Assembly: GCA_963422775.4 (NCBI GenBank)
Contig: CAUJSJ030000103.1
Coordinates: forward strand, 62,001-126,000
DNA length: 64,000 nt
Direction: 5' to 3'
Source: Pelomonas sp963422775
GTDB taxonomy: Bacteria > Pseudomonadota > Gammaproteobacteria > Burkholderiales > Burkholderiaceae_C
Shown: one piece after another, positions 33,097-41,918 of the stretch
How the letters are laid out: each line of letters begins with the position of its first letter
Numbering within the stretch: position 1 is the first letter of the stretch
The notes under the pieces: generated by a model
What the model was told of the DNA's origin: nothing
What the model saw: only the letters and a program-made list of their open reading frames with translations
The model's database searches: none
Made by a program: the position numbers and the translations under genes

Positions 33097-34184
33097 ACGC
33101 ACCGCAAGACAACGCCGCTGCCGCACCCAAGCCCGTCAAGAGCGGCCCGCCCGTGCCGCTGCTGATCGTCGGCGCGCTGCTGCTGATTGGCGGCATCGGC
33201 CTGGGTGGCCGGATGTGGTGGCGCAGCCAGCATCTCGTCGAGACGGACAACGCCTTCGTCGCCGGCCGGCTGCACCCCGTCGCCACGCGCGTGGCCGGAG
33301 TCGTCACGGAGATGCGCATGCAGGACAACGCGGTCGTGAAAGCCGGCGACGTGCTGCTGCGCCTGGACCCGGCCGACGCCGCCGTGCAGATGGAGCGCCT
33401 GAAGGCGCAGATCGCGCAGGCCGACGCGGCCATCGCCACCAGCGCCGCGCAGATTGCCCAGGCCAAGGCCCAGGCTGCGGTGACGAACTCGCAGGTTGCC
33501 CAGGCCGAGAGCGTGCTGGCCCGCACGGAACTGGACGCAAAACGCAGCCAGGCCTTGTTCGGCGCCGAGCTGCGCGCGACCAGTAAGCAGGAGCTGGACG
33601 CCTCGCTCGCCGCCCGCGACGTGGCCCGTGCCGACCTGGCCGCCCGCAAGGCCGGCGCCAACGCGGCCAAGGAAGCCGTCGTGGCCGCCGAGAGCGCGCG
33701 CCTGTCTGCCAACGCGCAGAAGAGCGCAACCCAGGCCCAGCTCAAGGACGCACAGAACCAGCTCGGCTACGTCGAGCTGAAGGCCGCCAGCGACGGCCGC
33801 ATCGGCAAGCGCACGGTCGAGGTGGGCCAGCGCGTGCAGGCCGGCCAGCAGCTCGCGGCCATCGTCGAACCCGAGGTCTGGATCACGGCCAACTTCAAGG
33901 AAACCCAGCTCGCCCGGATGAAGCCGGGCCAGAAGGTGCACGTCAAGGTCGACGCCTTCCCCGGCCAGGATCTGCTGGCCCACGTGGACAGCTTCGCCCC
34001 CGCATCAGGCGCCAGCTTCGCGCTGCTGCCGCCGGATAACGCGACCGGCAACTTCACGAAGATCGTGCAGCGCTTGCCGGTCAAGCTGGTCTTCGAGCCC
34101 GAGAGCCTGAAGAGCCTGGGCGAGGCTGCCTCGCGCATCGTGCCGGGCTTGTCGGTCCAGGTGGAAGTCGAGATCGCCGAGTGA
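33093..34184 (+). CDS. emrA: HlyD/EmrA-type membrane fusion (periplasmic adaptor) protein
   Basis: The 363-residue product has one N-terminal membrane helix (PLLIVGALLLIGGIGLGGRMWW), a barrel-sandwich lipoyl half (TDNAFVAGRLHPVATRVAGVV...VLLRLDP), a long Ala/Gln-rich coiled-coil hairpin (about 95-220) and the second lipoyl and beta-barrel halves (DGRIGKRTVEVGQRVQAGQQL). It links the EmrB-type pump to the outer-membrane factor encoded downstream. It is translationally coupled to pirin; a structured repeat lies between it and emrB. Confidence 0.92.
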   Translation: MNAPQDNAAAAPKPVKSGPPVPLLIVGALLLIGGIGLGGRMWWRSQHLVETDNAFVAGRLHPVATRVAGVVTEMRMQDNAVVKAGDVLLRLDPADAAVQMERLKAQIAQADAAIATSAAQIAQAKAQAAVTNSQVAQAESVLARTELDAKRSQALFGAELRATSKQELDASLAARDVARADLAARKAGANAAKEAVVAAESARLSANAQKSATQAQLKDAQNQLGYVELKAASDGRIGKRTVEVGQRVQAGQQLAAIVEPEVWITANFKETQLARMKPGQKVHVKVDAFPGQDLLAHVDSFAPASGASFALLPPDNATGNFTKIVQRLPVKLVFEPESLKSLGEAASRIVPGLSVQVEVEIAE

Positions 34185-34190
34185 CATGGT

Positions 34191-34311
34191 GCCCCTCGTC
34201 CAAGGACTACCTTGGCCGGTCCCCCGCGGGGACGGCGATGCTTGCCGGCTCGACCGTCAAGCACATCGCCCGACGCGGGCCGGCTTGGGAGCGGCCCGGC
34301 GCTCGGCCCGC
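34191..34311. repeat. Structured intergenic repeat, long form (copy 2)
   Basis: A 121-bp element lies in the emrA-emrB gap. Block A (34191-34232) holds the hairpins CAAGG-ACTA-CCTTG and TCCCC-CGC-GGGGA. A middle module (about 34231-34273) forms GGCGATGCTTG ... CAAGCACATCGCC. Block B (34275-34311) is identical to copy 1. The first stem differs from copy 1 on both sides in a way that keeps pairing. Confidence 0.85.
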
Positions 34312-34344
34312 AAATCATGAGCCGCGGCTCAACGGATAACTGAA

Positions 34345-35929
34345 ATGGGCAACGAGAACTACCTCCCCCCGCCGCCCGGCGAAAGAGTCAGCGGCCGCAC
34401 CTGGCTGGCCGTGCTGGCCAGCCTGCTGGGCGCCTTCATGGCGGTGCTGGACATCGCCATCACCAACTCCTCGCTGCGAGACATCCTCGGCGCGCTGTCG
34501 GCCACGCAGGAAGAGGGCTCCTGGATCTCCAGCGCCTACCTCGTCGCCGAGATCGTCGTCATCCCGCTGGCGGGCTTCCTGTCGATGGTGTTCTCGACGC
34601 GCCGTTACCTGGTCGTCAACGTCGCGCTGTTCCTGCTCTTCAGCACGCTGTGCGGCATGGCCTGGAGCCTGGAGTCCATGATCGCCTTCCGTGCGGCCCA
34701 GGGCTTCACCGGTGGCGTGATGATCCCGATGGCGATGACGCTGGTCACGCGCAAGCTGCCGCTGAAGAAGCGCCCCATCGGCCTGGCCCTGTTCGGCATG
34801 ACGGCCACACTCGCGCCGACGCTTGGCCCTACGGTGGGCGGCTACCTGACCGAACTCTACGGCTGGCCCAGCATCTTCTACATCAACTGGGTGCCCGGCG
34901 TGCTGCTGATGCTGGGCGTCAGCATCGGCCTGGACAAGGAGCCGATGAACTTGCGGCTGCTGCGCGAGGTGGACTGGGGGGGTGTCGTGTTCATGGCCGT
35001 GGGCCTGGGGTCGCTCACCGCGATGCTGGAAGAGGGCAACGCCAAGGACTGGTTCCAGAGCCCCTTCATCATCACCGCCGCCGTGCTGGCCATCGGCGGC
35101 ATCTACGGCTGGGCCCTGGCGGGGCCTGACGCGCAAGAACACCTTCATCGACCTGCACATCCTCGGCCGCCCGAGCTTCCTGATCGCCGGCGTCATCGCC
35201 TTTGCCACCGGCATGGGCCTGTACGGCTCGGCCTTCATCCTGCCGCTGTACCTCGGGCAGATCGCGAACTACACGCCCATGCAGATCGGCCTCGTGATCA
35301 TGTGGATGGGCCTGCCGCAGCTCTTCATCATGCCGTTCGCGGCCAAGCTGTCCACCAAGCTGGACAACCGCGTGATGATGAGCGTGGGCCTGGCGCTGTT
35401 CGCCACGTCGTGCTTCATGAACACCCACATGAGCGCCGACACCGCCGGCCCCGAGCTGATGGCCGCGCAGATCGTGCGCGCGCTTGGCCAACCGCTCATC
35501 ATGATCACGCTGACCAACTTCGCGGTGAACGGCGTGCCGCCCAACCTGCTGCCGAGCGCCTCGGGCATGTTCAACATGATGCGCAACCTCGGCGGCTCGG
35601 TCGGCATCGCGTTGCTGGCCACGCTGCTGACCAACCGCGAGCACCTGCACAGCGCTCGCGTCGGCGAGGCCGTCAGCCTCTATGACCCGGCCACGCAGGC
35701 GCGCCTGGACACGCTGGCGCAGAACTTTGCCTCCAAGGGCGCCGATCTCGCAACGGCGCAGGACATGGCCATCAAGGCGCTGGACAACGTCGTGCGCCGC
35801 GACAGCTTCGTGATGGCCTACAACGACGCCTTCCTGATCCTGGGCGTCGCCCTGGTCGCCTGCGTCGCCATCGTCTGGATGAGCAAGAAAGTGCTCGGTG
35901 GCGCTGGCGCCGCCGAAGCCGCACATTGA
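34345..35929 (+). pseudogene. emrB: EmrB-type DHA2 multidrug exporter, split by a one-base frameshift
   Basis: The first frame gives a normal MFS N-terminal half: MNENY-like start, MAVLDIAITNSSLRDI (DHA2 motif), GSWISSAYLVAEIV and helices up to IITAAVLAIGGIYGW. Homology then continues in the +1 frame (WRGLTRKNTFIDLHILG ... EAAH) to 35929. Removing one C from the run 35114-35116 restores a continuous protein of about 527 residues with 14 helices. Both halves are otherwise undamaged, so the lesion is recent or a consensus error. The gene would be the inner-membrane pump of an EmrAB-NodT complex. Confidence 0.88.
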
Positions 35930-35943
35930 ATCGGGAGATCACC

Positions 35944-37359
35944 ATGATCCAACTCAAGACCGTTTTCACCCTCGTTGCCACGGCTGCACTCGCCGCCTGC
36001 ACGACGCTCGGCCCCAACTACCAGGCACCTGCGGCCAATGCGCCCGCGGCCTACCGCGCCGCCACGCCCGTGGCCGGCTCCGAGCTGCAGCGCGACTGGT
36101 GGCTGATGTTCGGCGACGCCCAGCTCAACGCACTCGAAGCCCAGGCCCTGCAGGCCAGCCCCACGCTGGCCGCCGCAGCCGCGCGGGTCGAGCGAGCACG
36201 CGCCGTGTTCGGCGCGACCAAGGCCGACGAGCTGCCCCGTGTCGATGTCGGCGGCAGCGTCACCAACCTGCGCACCTCGGCCAAGTCGGTCACGACGCCG
36301 GTGCTCGGCGGCCAGGCCATCACCTTCGACGGCACCCAGACCGGCGTGCAGGCGTCCATCGGCTGGGAAATCGATCTCTGGGGTCGCGTGAAGCGCCAGG
36401 CGGAAGCCTCTCAGGCGCAGTTGGATGCCTCCAGCCTGGACGCCGCGGCTGCCCGCGTCGCGCTGACGGCCGACGTTGCCGCCGCCTACTGGCAGTGGCG
36501 CGCGCTGGCCGACGAAGCTGCGGCGTTGCAACGCCTGCGCGACAGCCGCGCCAATGCCTTCAAGGTGGCACAGACCCGCTTCGACGCCGGCTCGTCCACC
36601 ACGCAGGACCTGGAGCGCGTGCGCGCCGAACTCGCCTCGGCCGACGCCGACGTGGCCGACCTGCCGCGCCGCCAGGCCCTCGTGGCCAACCAGATCGCTG
36701 CGCTGACCGGCCAGGCCGCGGCCGAGCTGAAGCTGCAGGCGGTCACGTCCCTGCCCACACCGCCCCAGATCCGCGCCGGCCTGCCGTCCGAGCTGCTGCA
36801 ACGCCGCCCCGACCTGGCCCAGAGCCTGGCCCAATTGCACGCCGCGACCGCCCAGGTCGGCATCGCCGAGGCGGCCTTCTACCCGTCCATCCGCCTGACC
36901 GGCAGTTTCGGCTACCAGAGCAAGGAGCTGGGCGACCTGATCTCCGCGCCCGCGCGGCTCTACAACTTCGGCCCCGGCATCTCGCTGCCGATCTTCGAGG
37001 GCGGCCGCAACAAGGCCAATCTGGCGGGCGCCAACGCCCAGGTCGACGAGTCCCTCGCGCTGTTCCGCGGCCGCATGCTGCAGGCCTTGCGCGAGGTGGA
37101 CGATGCGCTGGCCGAACTGCAAGGCCGGGCGACGGTGATGGACGCGCAGAACCGCACGCTGGCTTCGGCCGGGCAGGCACTGAGCGTGGCCAAGAGCCGC
37201 TACGACAAGGGCGCGGTCAGCTACCTCGACGTGACCGAGGCCGAGCGCACGCCGCTGGCCACCGAACGGGCCCTGGCGCAACTGCGTGGCTCGCAGTGGG
37301 CGGCGACGGCGCAGCTCGTCAAGGCCCTGGGCGGCGGCTGGACGCCCACGGGCAGCTGA
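35944..37359 (+). CDS. Outer-membrane efflux lipoprotein, NodT/OprM family
   Basis: The 471-residue product has a lipoprotein signal (VATAALAAC, Cys19) followed by TTLGPNYQAPAANAP, the family hallmark, and two TolC-type repeats (e.g. ARVERARAVFGATKADELPRVD and GIAEAAFYPSIRLTGSFGY). It forms the outer-membrane channel for the EmrAB pump encoded just upstream. I start at ATG 35944, which has GGGAG at proper spacing; the in-frame ATG 35926 would overlap the emrB stop. Last gene of the efflux operon. Confidence 0.94.
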   Translation: MIQLKTVFTLVATAALAACTTLGPNYQAPAANAPAAYRAATPVAGSELQRDWWLMFGDAQLNALEAQALQASPTLAAAAARVERARAVFGATKADELPRVDVGGSVTNLRTSAKSVTTPVLGGQAITFDGTQTGVQASIGWEIDLWGRVKRQAEASQAQLDASSLDAAAARVALTADVAAAYWQWRALADEAAALQRLRDSRANAFKVAQTRFDAGSSTTQDLERVRAELASADADVADLPRRQALVANQIAALTGQAAAELKLQAVTSLPTPPQIRAGLPSELLQRRPDLAQSLAQLHAATAQVGIAEAAFYPSIRLTGSFGYQSKELGDLISAPARLYNFGPGISLPIFEGGRNKANLAGANAQVDESLALFRGRMLQALREVDDALAELQGRATVMDAQNRTLASAGQALSVAKSRYDKGAVSYLDVTEAERTPLATERALAQLRGSQWAATAQLVKALGGGWTPTGS

Positions 37360-37394
37360 GGTCGTCGCTATGCTGCGGTCCCCGAGGAGTTGCC

Positions 37395-38729
37395 ATGGAC
37401 CGCATCACACGACGCCACTGCCTGCTGGCCGCCAGCAGCGCCGCCATCCCAGCCCTGGCCCAGCCCGAGGCCTCCGCGCTGCAAAAGCTGTTGGAGGCCC
37501 GTCTCAAGGACGACGGCGTTGCGCTCACCGCCGGCCGGCTGAGCGGCGGCAAGACCGAATTCGCGGGCGCTTCCAAAGCCGGCCCACGCCCTGACGCCGA
37601 CAGCGTTTTCGAAATCGGCTCCATCACCAAGACCTTCACCGCGCTGCTGCTGGCCGACGCCGTCGTGCGCGGCGAACTCAAGCTCGACGACGCCGTTGAG
37701 GCGGCCTTGCCTGACGGCCTCAGGCTGCGCGACAGCCAGGGCCAGCCGCTGCGCTGGGTAGACCTGGCCACGCACCGCTCCGGCCTGCCCCGGCTGGCCG
37801 CCAACATGGCGCCCGCAAAGCCCGACGACCCCTATGCCGACTACGACTGGGCGTCGCTGCGCCTGTTCCTCCAGGGCTGGCAGCCCAGCGTGGCGCGTGA
37901 CGGCGCCTATGGCTATTCCAACCTCGGCTTCGGCCTGCTGGGCCACGCGCTGGCGCTGCGCGAGGGCACGGACTACGCCACGCTGCTGACCCGCCGTGTG
38001 CTGGCGCCGCTCGGCGTGACCCAGCACATCGGATTCGGCCGGCCAGGGCTGCTGCAGGGCCACGACGCGCAGGGCAAGGCGGTGTCGGCCTGGCATTTCC
38101 AGAGCCCGACCGCCGGTGCCGGCGCGCTGCACGCCTCCGCGCGCGGCCTGCTGCGCTATGCCGAGGCGGCGCTGGGCGGCTACGAGCACCCGCTGCGCGA
38201 GGCCTTCTCGCTGTGCCTGCAGCGTCGCGCGGCGGGCGGCACGCCCAACAATCCCATCGGCCTGGCTTGGGTGCTCGCGTCGCTGAATGGCCGCACGCTG
38301 TTCAACCACGACGGCGGCACTGGCGGTTTCAGCAGCTCGCTGTGGCTGGACCCGGAGCGCAGCCGCGCCAGTGTGGTGCTGGCGAACGCACAGGTGGCGG
38401 TGGGCGACCTCGCGCTGCACGTGCTGGACGACAGCGTGCCGCTGCGTGACTTCGCCGCCACCCGCCAGGCCAGCATCACGCTGCCCGCCGACAGCTTGCA
38501 GCAGTTTGCCGGGCGCTATGCCGTCACACCGCAGTTCAAGCTGACCATCCGCGCCGACGGTCAGCGGCTGTTTGCGCAGGCCACGGGGCAGGGCGAGTTC
38601 GAGCTGTTCGCCAAGGCGCCGCGGCGCTTCTTCGCCAAGATCACGCCGCTGGAAATCGAGTTCGATGCCGATGCCAAGGCACTGACCTTGTTCCAGGGCG
38701 GCAACACGCCGCGATTCGTGCGGGATTGA
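37395..38729 (+). CDS. Serine hydrolase, class C beta-lactamase/esterase family
   Basis: The 444-residue product has an N-terminal export signal with a twin-arginine look (ITRRHCLLAASSAAIPALAQ). Active-site motifs: Ser76-X-X-Lys79 (SITK), Tyr-Ser-Asn near residue 174 (GYSNLGF) and a HDGGTGG triad replacing KTG. The last motif favours peptidase or esterase activity (AmpC-like penicillin-binding hydrolase family) over a true cephalosporinase. The extra C-terminal domain (about 355-444) resembles those of DUF3471-type serine hydrolases. A TATGCT element lies 20 bp upstream. Confidence 0.87.
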   Translation: MDRITRRHCLLAASSAAIPALAQPEASALQKLLEARLKDDGVALTAGRLSGGKTEFAGASKAGPRPDADSVFEIGSITKTFTALLLADAVVRGELKLDDAVEAALPDGLRLRDSQGQPLRWVDLATHRSGLPRLAANMAPAKPDDPYADYDWASLRLFLQGWQPSVARDGAYGYSNLGFGLLGHALALREGTDYATLLTRRVLAPLGVTQHIGFGRPGLLQGHDAQGKAVSAWHFQSPTAGAGALHASARGLLRYAEAALGGYEHPLREAFSLCLQRRAAGGTPNNPIGLAWVLASLNGRTLFNHDGGTGGFSSSLWLDPERSRASVVLANAQVAVGDLALHVLDDSVPLRDFAATRQASITLPADSLQQFAGRYAVTPQFKLTIRADGQRLFAQATGQGEFELFAKAPRRFFAKITPLEIEFDADAKALTLFQGGNTPRFVRD

Positions 38730-38751
38730 GCGGGCGCGCATACTCGGCGCC

Positions 38752-39081
38752 ATGGCAATCCCCCACGCCCGTCCCGGCCAGGCCGTCGATGTCGGGCCAC
38801 TCGGCGCCGAGCTCGGCCAGGCGAAGACCACAGCGCTCTTCAAGTCTGCCGACCTGGAGGTGATCCGTCTGGTGCTGCCGGCCGGCAAGTCCCTGCCGCC
38901 TCACAGTGTTCCCGGTGAAATCACCGTGCAGTGCATCGAAGGCAGCCTGACGATCACGCTCGAAGGGCAGTCCCGCACGCTTGGCGCGGGGCAACTGCTC
39001 TATCTCGCGGGCGGCGTGATGCATGGGGTCACGGCGTCAGAGGACGCGTCGGCTCTCGTGACCATCGCGCTTCGCAAGTAG
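38752..39081 (+). CDS. Small cupin-domain protein
   Basis: The 109-residue single-domain cupin contains VLPAGKSLPPHSVPGEITVQCIEG and LGAGQLLYLAGGVMHGV, which correspond to the two cupin motifs; one of the usual metal-ligand His residues is retained in each. The role is unknown; such proteins are often accessory or metal-dependent regulators. CATACT lies 7 nt before the ATG, a leaderless-type promoter. It is convergent with waaA. Confidence 0.85.
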   Translation: MAIPHARPGQAVDVGPLGAELGQAKTTALFKSADLEVIRLVLPAGKSLPPHSVPGEITVQCIEGSLTITLEGQSRTLGAGQLLYLAGGVMHGVTASEDASALVTIALRK

Positions 39082-39107
39082 CGGCGGCTTGGGGCCCGGC
39101 CTCCGGT

Positions 39108-40385
39108 TCAGCGACTGTCTTGCCGGCGGGTCAACGGCAGGATGTCATCCGCCATGCGCGCCGCGGCGCCGCGGTGAGCCGCAGCAAAGGCAAGGGCGCG
39201 TCGGGCCATGGATTCGAGGGCGCCGAGGTCCAGGCAGAGGTCGAGCCCGCGGGACACCGCGTTGGCCAGCGAGTCCCGGCGCTCGGCAGCCCCTGCTTCC
39301 AGGGCCAGCGCCGTCGCCTCCGCAAAGTTGAAGGTGTGCGGCCCCGCCAGCACCGGGCAGCCGCAGGCCGCGGCCTCGATGAGGTTCTGGCCGCCCAGCG
39401 GCTCGAAGCTGCCGCCCAGCAGCGCGACGCTGGCCAGGCCGTAGTACAGCGGCATCTCGCGCATCGAGTCGCCCAGCCAGACGTCGGCAGCCAGCGCCTG
39501 CGCCGGGGGCTCGTCGCCCCAGCTGCTGCGTCGCGCGAGGTTCAGGCCCGCAGCCTCGATCAGCCCGGCGATCTCGTCGAAGCGCTGCGGGTGGCGCGGC
39601 ACGATGGCCAGCAGCGGGCGAGGGGCCGGCTGCCTGACCCACTCGGCCAGCAGCGCCGCCTCCTCGCCTTCGCGGCTGACGGCCAGCATCAGCACCGGCC
39701 GGCCAAGCTGCGCCGCCCAGGCCTTGCCGCGGGCGATCAGCGCAGGGTCCACGGCGATGTCGTACTTCAGGTTGCCGGCCACCTCGACGCGTGCCGTGCC
39801 CATCGCGCGGATGCGCTGCGCATCGGCCTCGGTCTGCGCCAGGGCCAGCGTCATGCGCTGCGCCGCCGGCCGCAGCAGCGCGGCAAAGCGCTGGCCCTGG
39901 CGCAGGCTCTTCTCGGACAGCCGCGCGTTGGCCAGCACCATGGGCACGCCCGCGCGTTCGGCCTCGCGCTGCAGCGTGGGCCACACCTCGGTTTCCATCA
40001 GCACGCCCAGGCGCGGCTGCCAGTGGCGCAGGAAGCGCCGCACGGCGCCGGGCGTGTCGTAGGGCAGCCAGGCGAGGGCGTCGCCCTCGCGCAGCAGGGC
40101 CTGCGCGGCCTCGCGGCCGGTGGCGGTGGACTGGGTCAGCAGGATGCGGATGCCCGGCTCACGCTCGCGCAGCGCGGCCATCAGTGCGCTGGCCGCACGG
40201 GTCTCGCCCAGCGACACGGCATGCACCCACAGCCGCCCGGGCTCGGCCGGCGGGCGACCGTAAAAGCCGAGCCGCTCGCCCAACGCCTGCCGGTAGAGCG
40301 GCTCCTTGGCGCCGCGCCGCCACAGGCGCAGCAGGTAGAACGGGGTCAGCAGCCGCAGCAGGGCCGCGTAGACCCACAAAGCCAT
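39108..40385 (-). CDS. waaA: 3-deoxy-D-manno-octulosonic acid (Kdo) transferase WaaA
   Basis: This 425-residue inner-membrane-anchored glycosyltransferase adds Kdo to lipid IVA in LPS synthesis. It has an N-terminal hydrophobic anchor (VYAALLRLLTPFYLLRLW), the acceptor-side segment WVHAVSLGETRAA, PRLGVLMETEVWPTL, and the donor-side GGSFEPLGGQNLIEAAACGCPVLAGPHTFNF. Length is normal. The start overlaps the stop of the algC-like gene (TGATG), so the two envelope-sugar genes are coupled. Confidence 0.96.
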   Translation of the reverse strand: MALWVYAALLRLLTPFYLLRLWRRGAKEPLYRQALGERLGFYGRPPAEPGRLWVHAVSLGETRAASALMAALREREPGIRILLTQSTATGREAAQALLREGDALAWLPYDTPGAVRRFLRHWQPRLGVLMETEVWPTLQREAERAGVPMVLANARLSEKSLRQGQRFAALLRPAAQRMTLALAQTEADAQRIRAMGTARVEVAGNLKYDIAVDPALIARGKAWAAQLGRPVLMLAVSREGEEAALLAEWVRQPAPRPLLAIVPRHPQRFDEIAGLIEAAGLNLARRSSWGDEPPAQALAADVWLGDSMREMPLYYGLASVALLGGSFEPLGGQNLIEAAACGCPVLAGPHTFNFAEATALALEAGAAERRDSLANAVSRGLDLCLDLGALESMARRALAFAAAHRGAAARMADDILPLTRRQDSR

Positions 40386-41782
40386 CAGTGGCCCGCGGCG
40401 AAGGTCGCGTCGGGCTTCACGCGCTTGAGCTGTTCCAGCACGTCATGCTGGATGCGCGCCAGCGCCTCAGGCGTGTGGCCCTCGAAGCGCAGCACCAGCA
40501 CCGGCGTCGTGTTGGACGGGCGGATCAGGCCGAAGCCGTCGGCGTACTCGATGCGCAGGCCGTCGATGGTGACGAGCTCGGTGGCGCCGGGGAAGTCGGC
40601 CAGCGTCGTCAGCGCCTTGAGCTTCTTGACGACCTCGTGGTGCTCGCCCTCGGCGCAGGGAACGTTGATCTCGGGCGTGTTGAAGCTGTTGGGCAGGGCC
40701 TTCAGCACGGCGCTCGGGTCCTTCGCGCGGGACAGGATCTCCAGCATGCGGCCGGCGGTGTACATCGCGTCGTCGAAGCCGTACCAGCGCTCGCTGAAGA
40801 AGATGTGGCCCGACAGTTCGCCGGCCAGCGGCGCGCCGGTTTCCTTGAGCTTGGCCTTGGCCAGCGAGTGGCCGGTCATCCACATCAGCGGCTTGCCGCC
40901 GTGCTTCTTGATCCACGGCGCCAGGCGCTGGGTGCACTTCACGTCGAAGATGATCTGCGCACCCTTGTTGCGCTTCAGGATGTCGGCGGCCAGCAGCATG
41001 ATTTGGCGGTCCGGCATGATCATTTCGCCGTCCGCGGTGACGATGCCGAGGCGGTCGCCGTCGCCGTCGAAGGCCAGGCCCAGCTCGGCGCCCGTCGCGT
41101 GGACGATGCGCTTGAGGTCTTCCAGGTTCTCGGGGCGGCTGGGATCGGGATGGTGGTTGGGGAAGTCACCGTCGACCTTGGAGTAGATGTCGATGACCTC
41201 GCAGCCCAGCGCACGCAGGATGGCCGGGGCCGAGGCGCCGGGGATGCCGTTGCCGCTGTCGACGACGATCTTCATCGGCCGGGCCAGCTTGCAGTCGCCC
41301 ACGATGCGGGCCGCGTACTCGGCGCCGACGTCCATCTTCGCGACGCGACCCTTGCCCTTGGCGTAGTCCTCGGCCTCGATGCGCTGGCGCAGGCCCTGGA
41401 TCTGCTCGCCGTAGACGGCGGCGCCCTTGAGCACCATCTTGAAGCCGTTGTAGTCCTTGGGGTTGTGGCTGCCCGTGACCATGATGCCGGAGTTGCAGCC
41501 CTGCGCGATGCGCGTGGCGGCGACGTAATAGAGCATGGGCGTCGTCACGGCGCCGATGTCGACGACGTCCAGGCCGGTGGACCTCAGGCCGCGGATCAGC
41601 GCGGCCACGAGGCCGGGGCCGGACAGGCGGCCGTCACGGCCCACCGCCACGGCCTTCTCGCCCAGCGCCTTGGCCTCGGTGCCGAAGGCCCGGCCCAGGT
41701 GCTCGGCGAGTTCCTCGTTCAAGGTCTGGCCGACGACGCCGCGGATGTCATAGGCCTTGAAGATGGATGCGTGAACCTGCAT
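40385..41782 (-). CDS. Phosphomannomutase/phosphoglucomutase (AlgC-like)
   Basis: This 465-residue alpha-D-phosphohexomutase interconverts hexose 1- and 6-phosphates for LPS and exopolysaccharide. The phosphoserine loop is TGSHNP (Ser105), the metal loop is LAFDGDGDRLGIV, and the sugar and phosphate sites (GELSGH; RPSNTTPVLVLRFEG) are present. The N-terminus MQVHASIFKAYDIRG matches the AlgC/ManB group, so I start at 41782. It is divergent from an AlgZ/AlgR-like pair, and the shared region has tandem direct repeats (41840-41878). Confidence 0.95.
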   Translation of the reverse strand: MQVHASIFKAYDIRGVVGQTLNEELAEHLGRAFGTEAKALGEKAVAVGRDGRLSGPGLVAALIRGLRSTGLDVVDIGAVTTPMLYYVAATRIAQGCNSGIMVTGSHNPKDYNGFKMVLKGAAVYGEQIQGLRQRIEAEDYAKGKGRVAKMDVGAEYAARIVGDCKLARPMKIVVDSGNGIPGASAPAILRALGCEVIDIYSKVDGDFPNHHPDPSRPENLEDLKRIVHATGAELGLAFDGDGDRLGIVTADGEMIMPDRQIMLLAADILKRNKGAQIIFDVKCTQRLAPWIKKHGGKPLMWMTGHSLAKAKLKETGAPLAGELSGHIFFSERWYGFDDAMYTAGRMLEILSRAKDPSAVLKALPNSFNTPEINVPCAEGEHHEVVKKLKALTTLADFPGATELVTIDGLRIEYADGFGLIRPSNTTPVLVLRFEGHTPEALARIQHDVLEQLKRVKPDATFAAGH

Positions 41783-41839
41783 GGATGCCTCGGAGATATC
41801 GGGTTTGAAAAGCGCGGCGGATTGTAGGCATGCGGCATT

Positions 41840-41878
41840 TGTCGATCCGTCGCGCTCGCTGTCGATCCGTCGTTCGTC
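41840..41878. promoter_or_regulatory. Tandem direct repeats, LytTR (AlgR-type) binding-site candidate
   Basis: TGTCGATCCGTCG occurs twice (41840-41852 and 41860-41872), exactly 20 bp apart, so both face the same side of the helix. The second runs into CGTTCGTC (41871-41878), which matches the core of AlgR sites (ACCGTTCGTC). LytTR-domain regulators bind such paired direct repeats. The site lies 57 bp from the algC-like start and 41 bp from the kinase start. Confidence 0.65.
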
Positions 41879-41904
41879 CAGGGGGTAGAGGGCCGCGCGC
41901 TTTC

Positions 41905-41910
41905 TACACT
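41905..41910 (+). promoter_or_regulatory. -10 element of the AlgZ/AlgR-like operon
   Basis: TACACT ends 8 nt before the kinase ATG (41919), so transcription should start within a base or two of the start codon. The AlgR-type repeats end 26 bp upstream of it, a reasonable distance for activation. Confidence 0.45.
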
Positions 41911-41918
41911 CGCGCCCC

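Noticed and set aside
37395..38729. Chromosomal AmpC cephalosporinase conferring resistance
   Set aside because: SxxK and YxN are present but the KTG motif is replaced by HDGGTGG and there is an extra C-terminal domain, so a hydrolase of the wider family is more likely.
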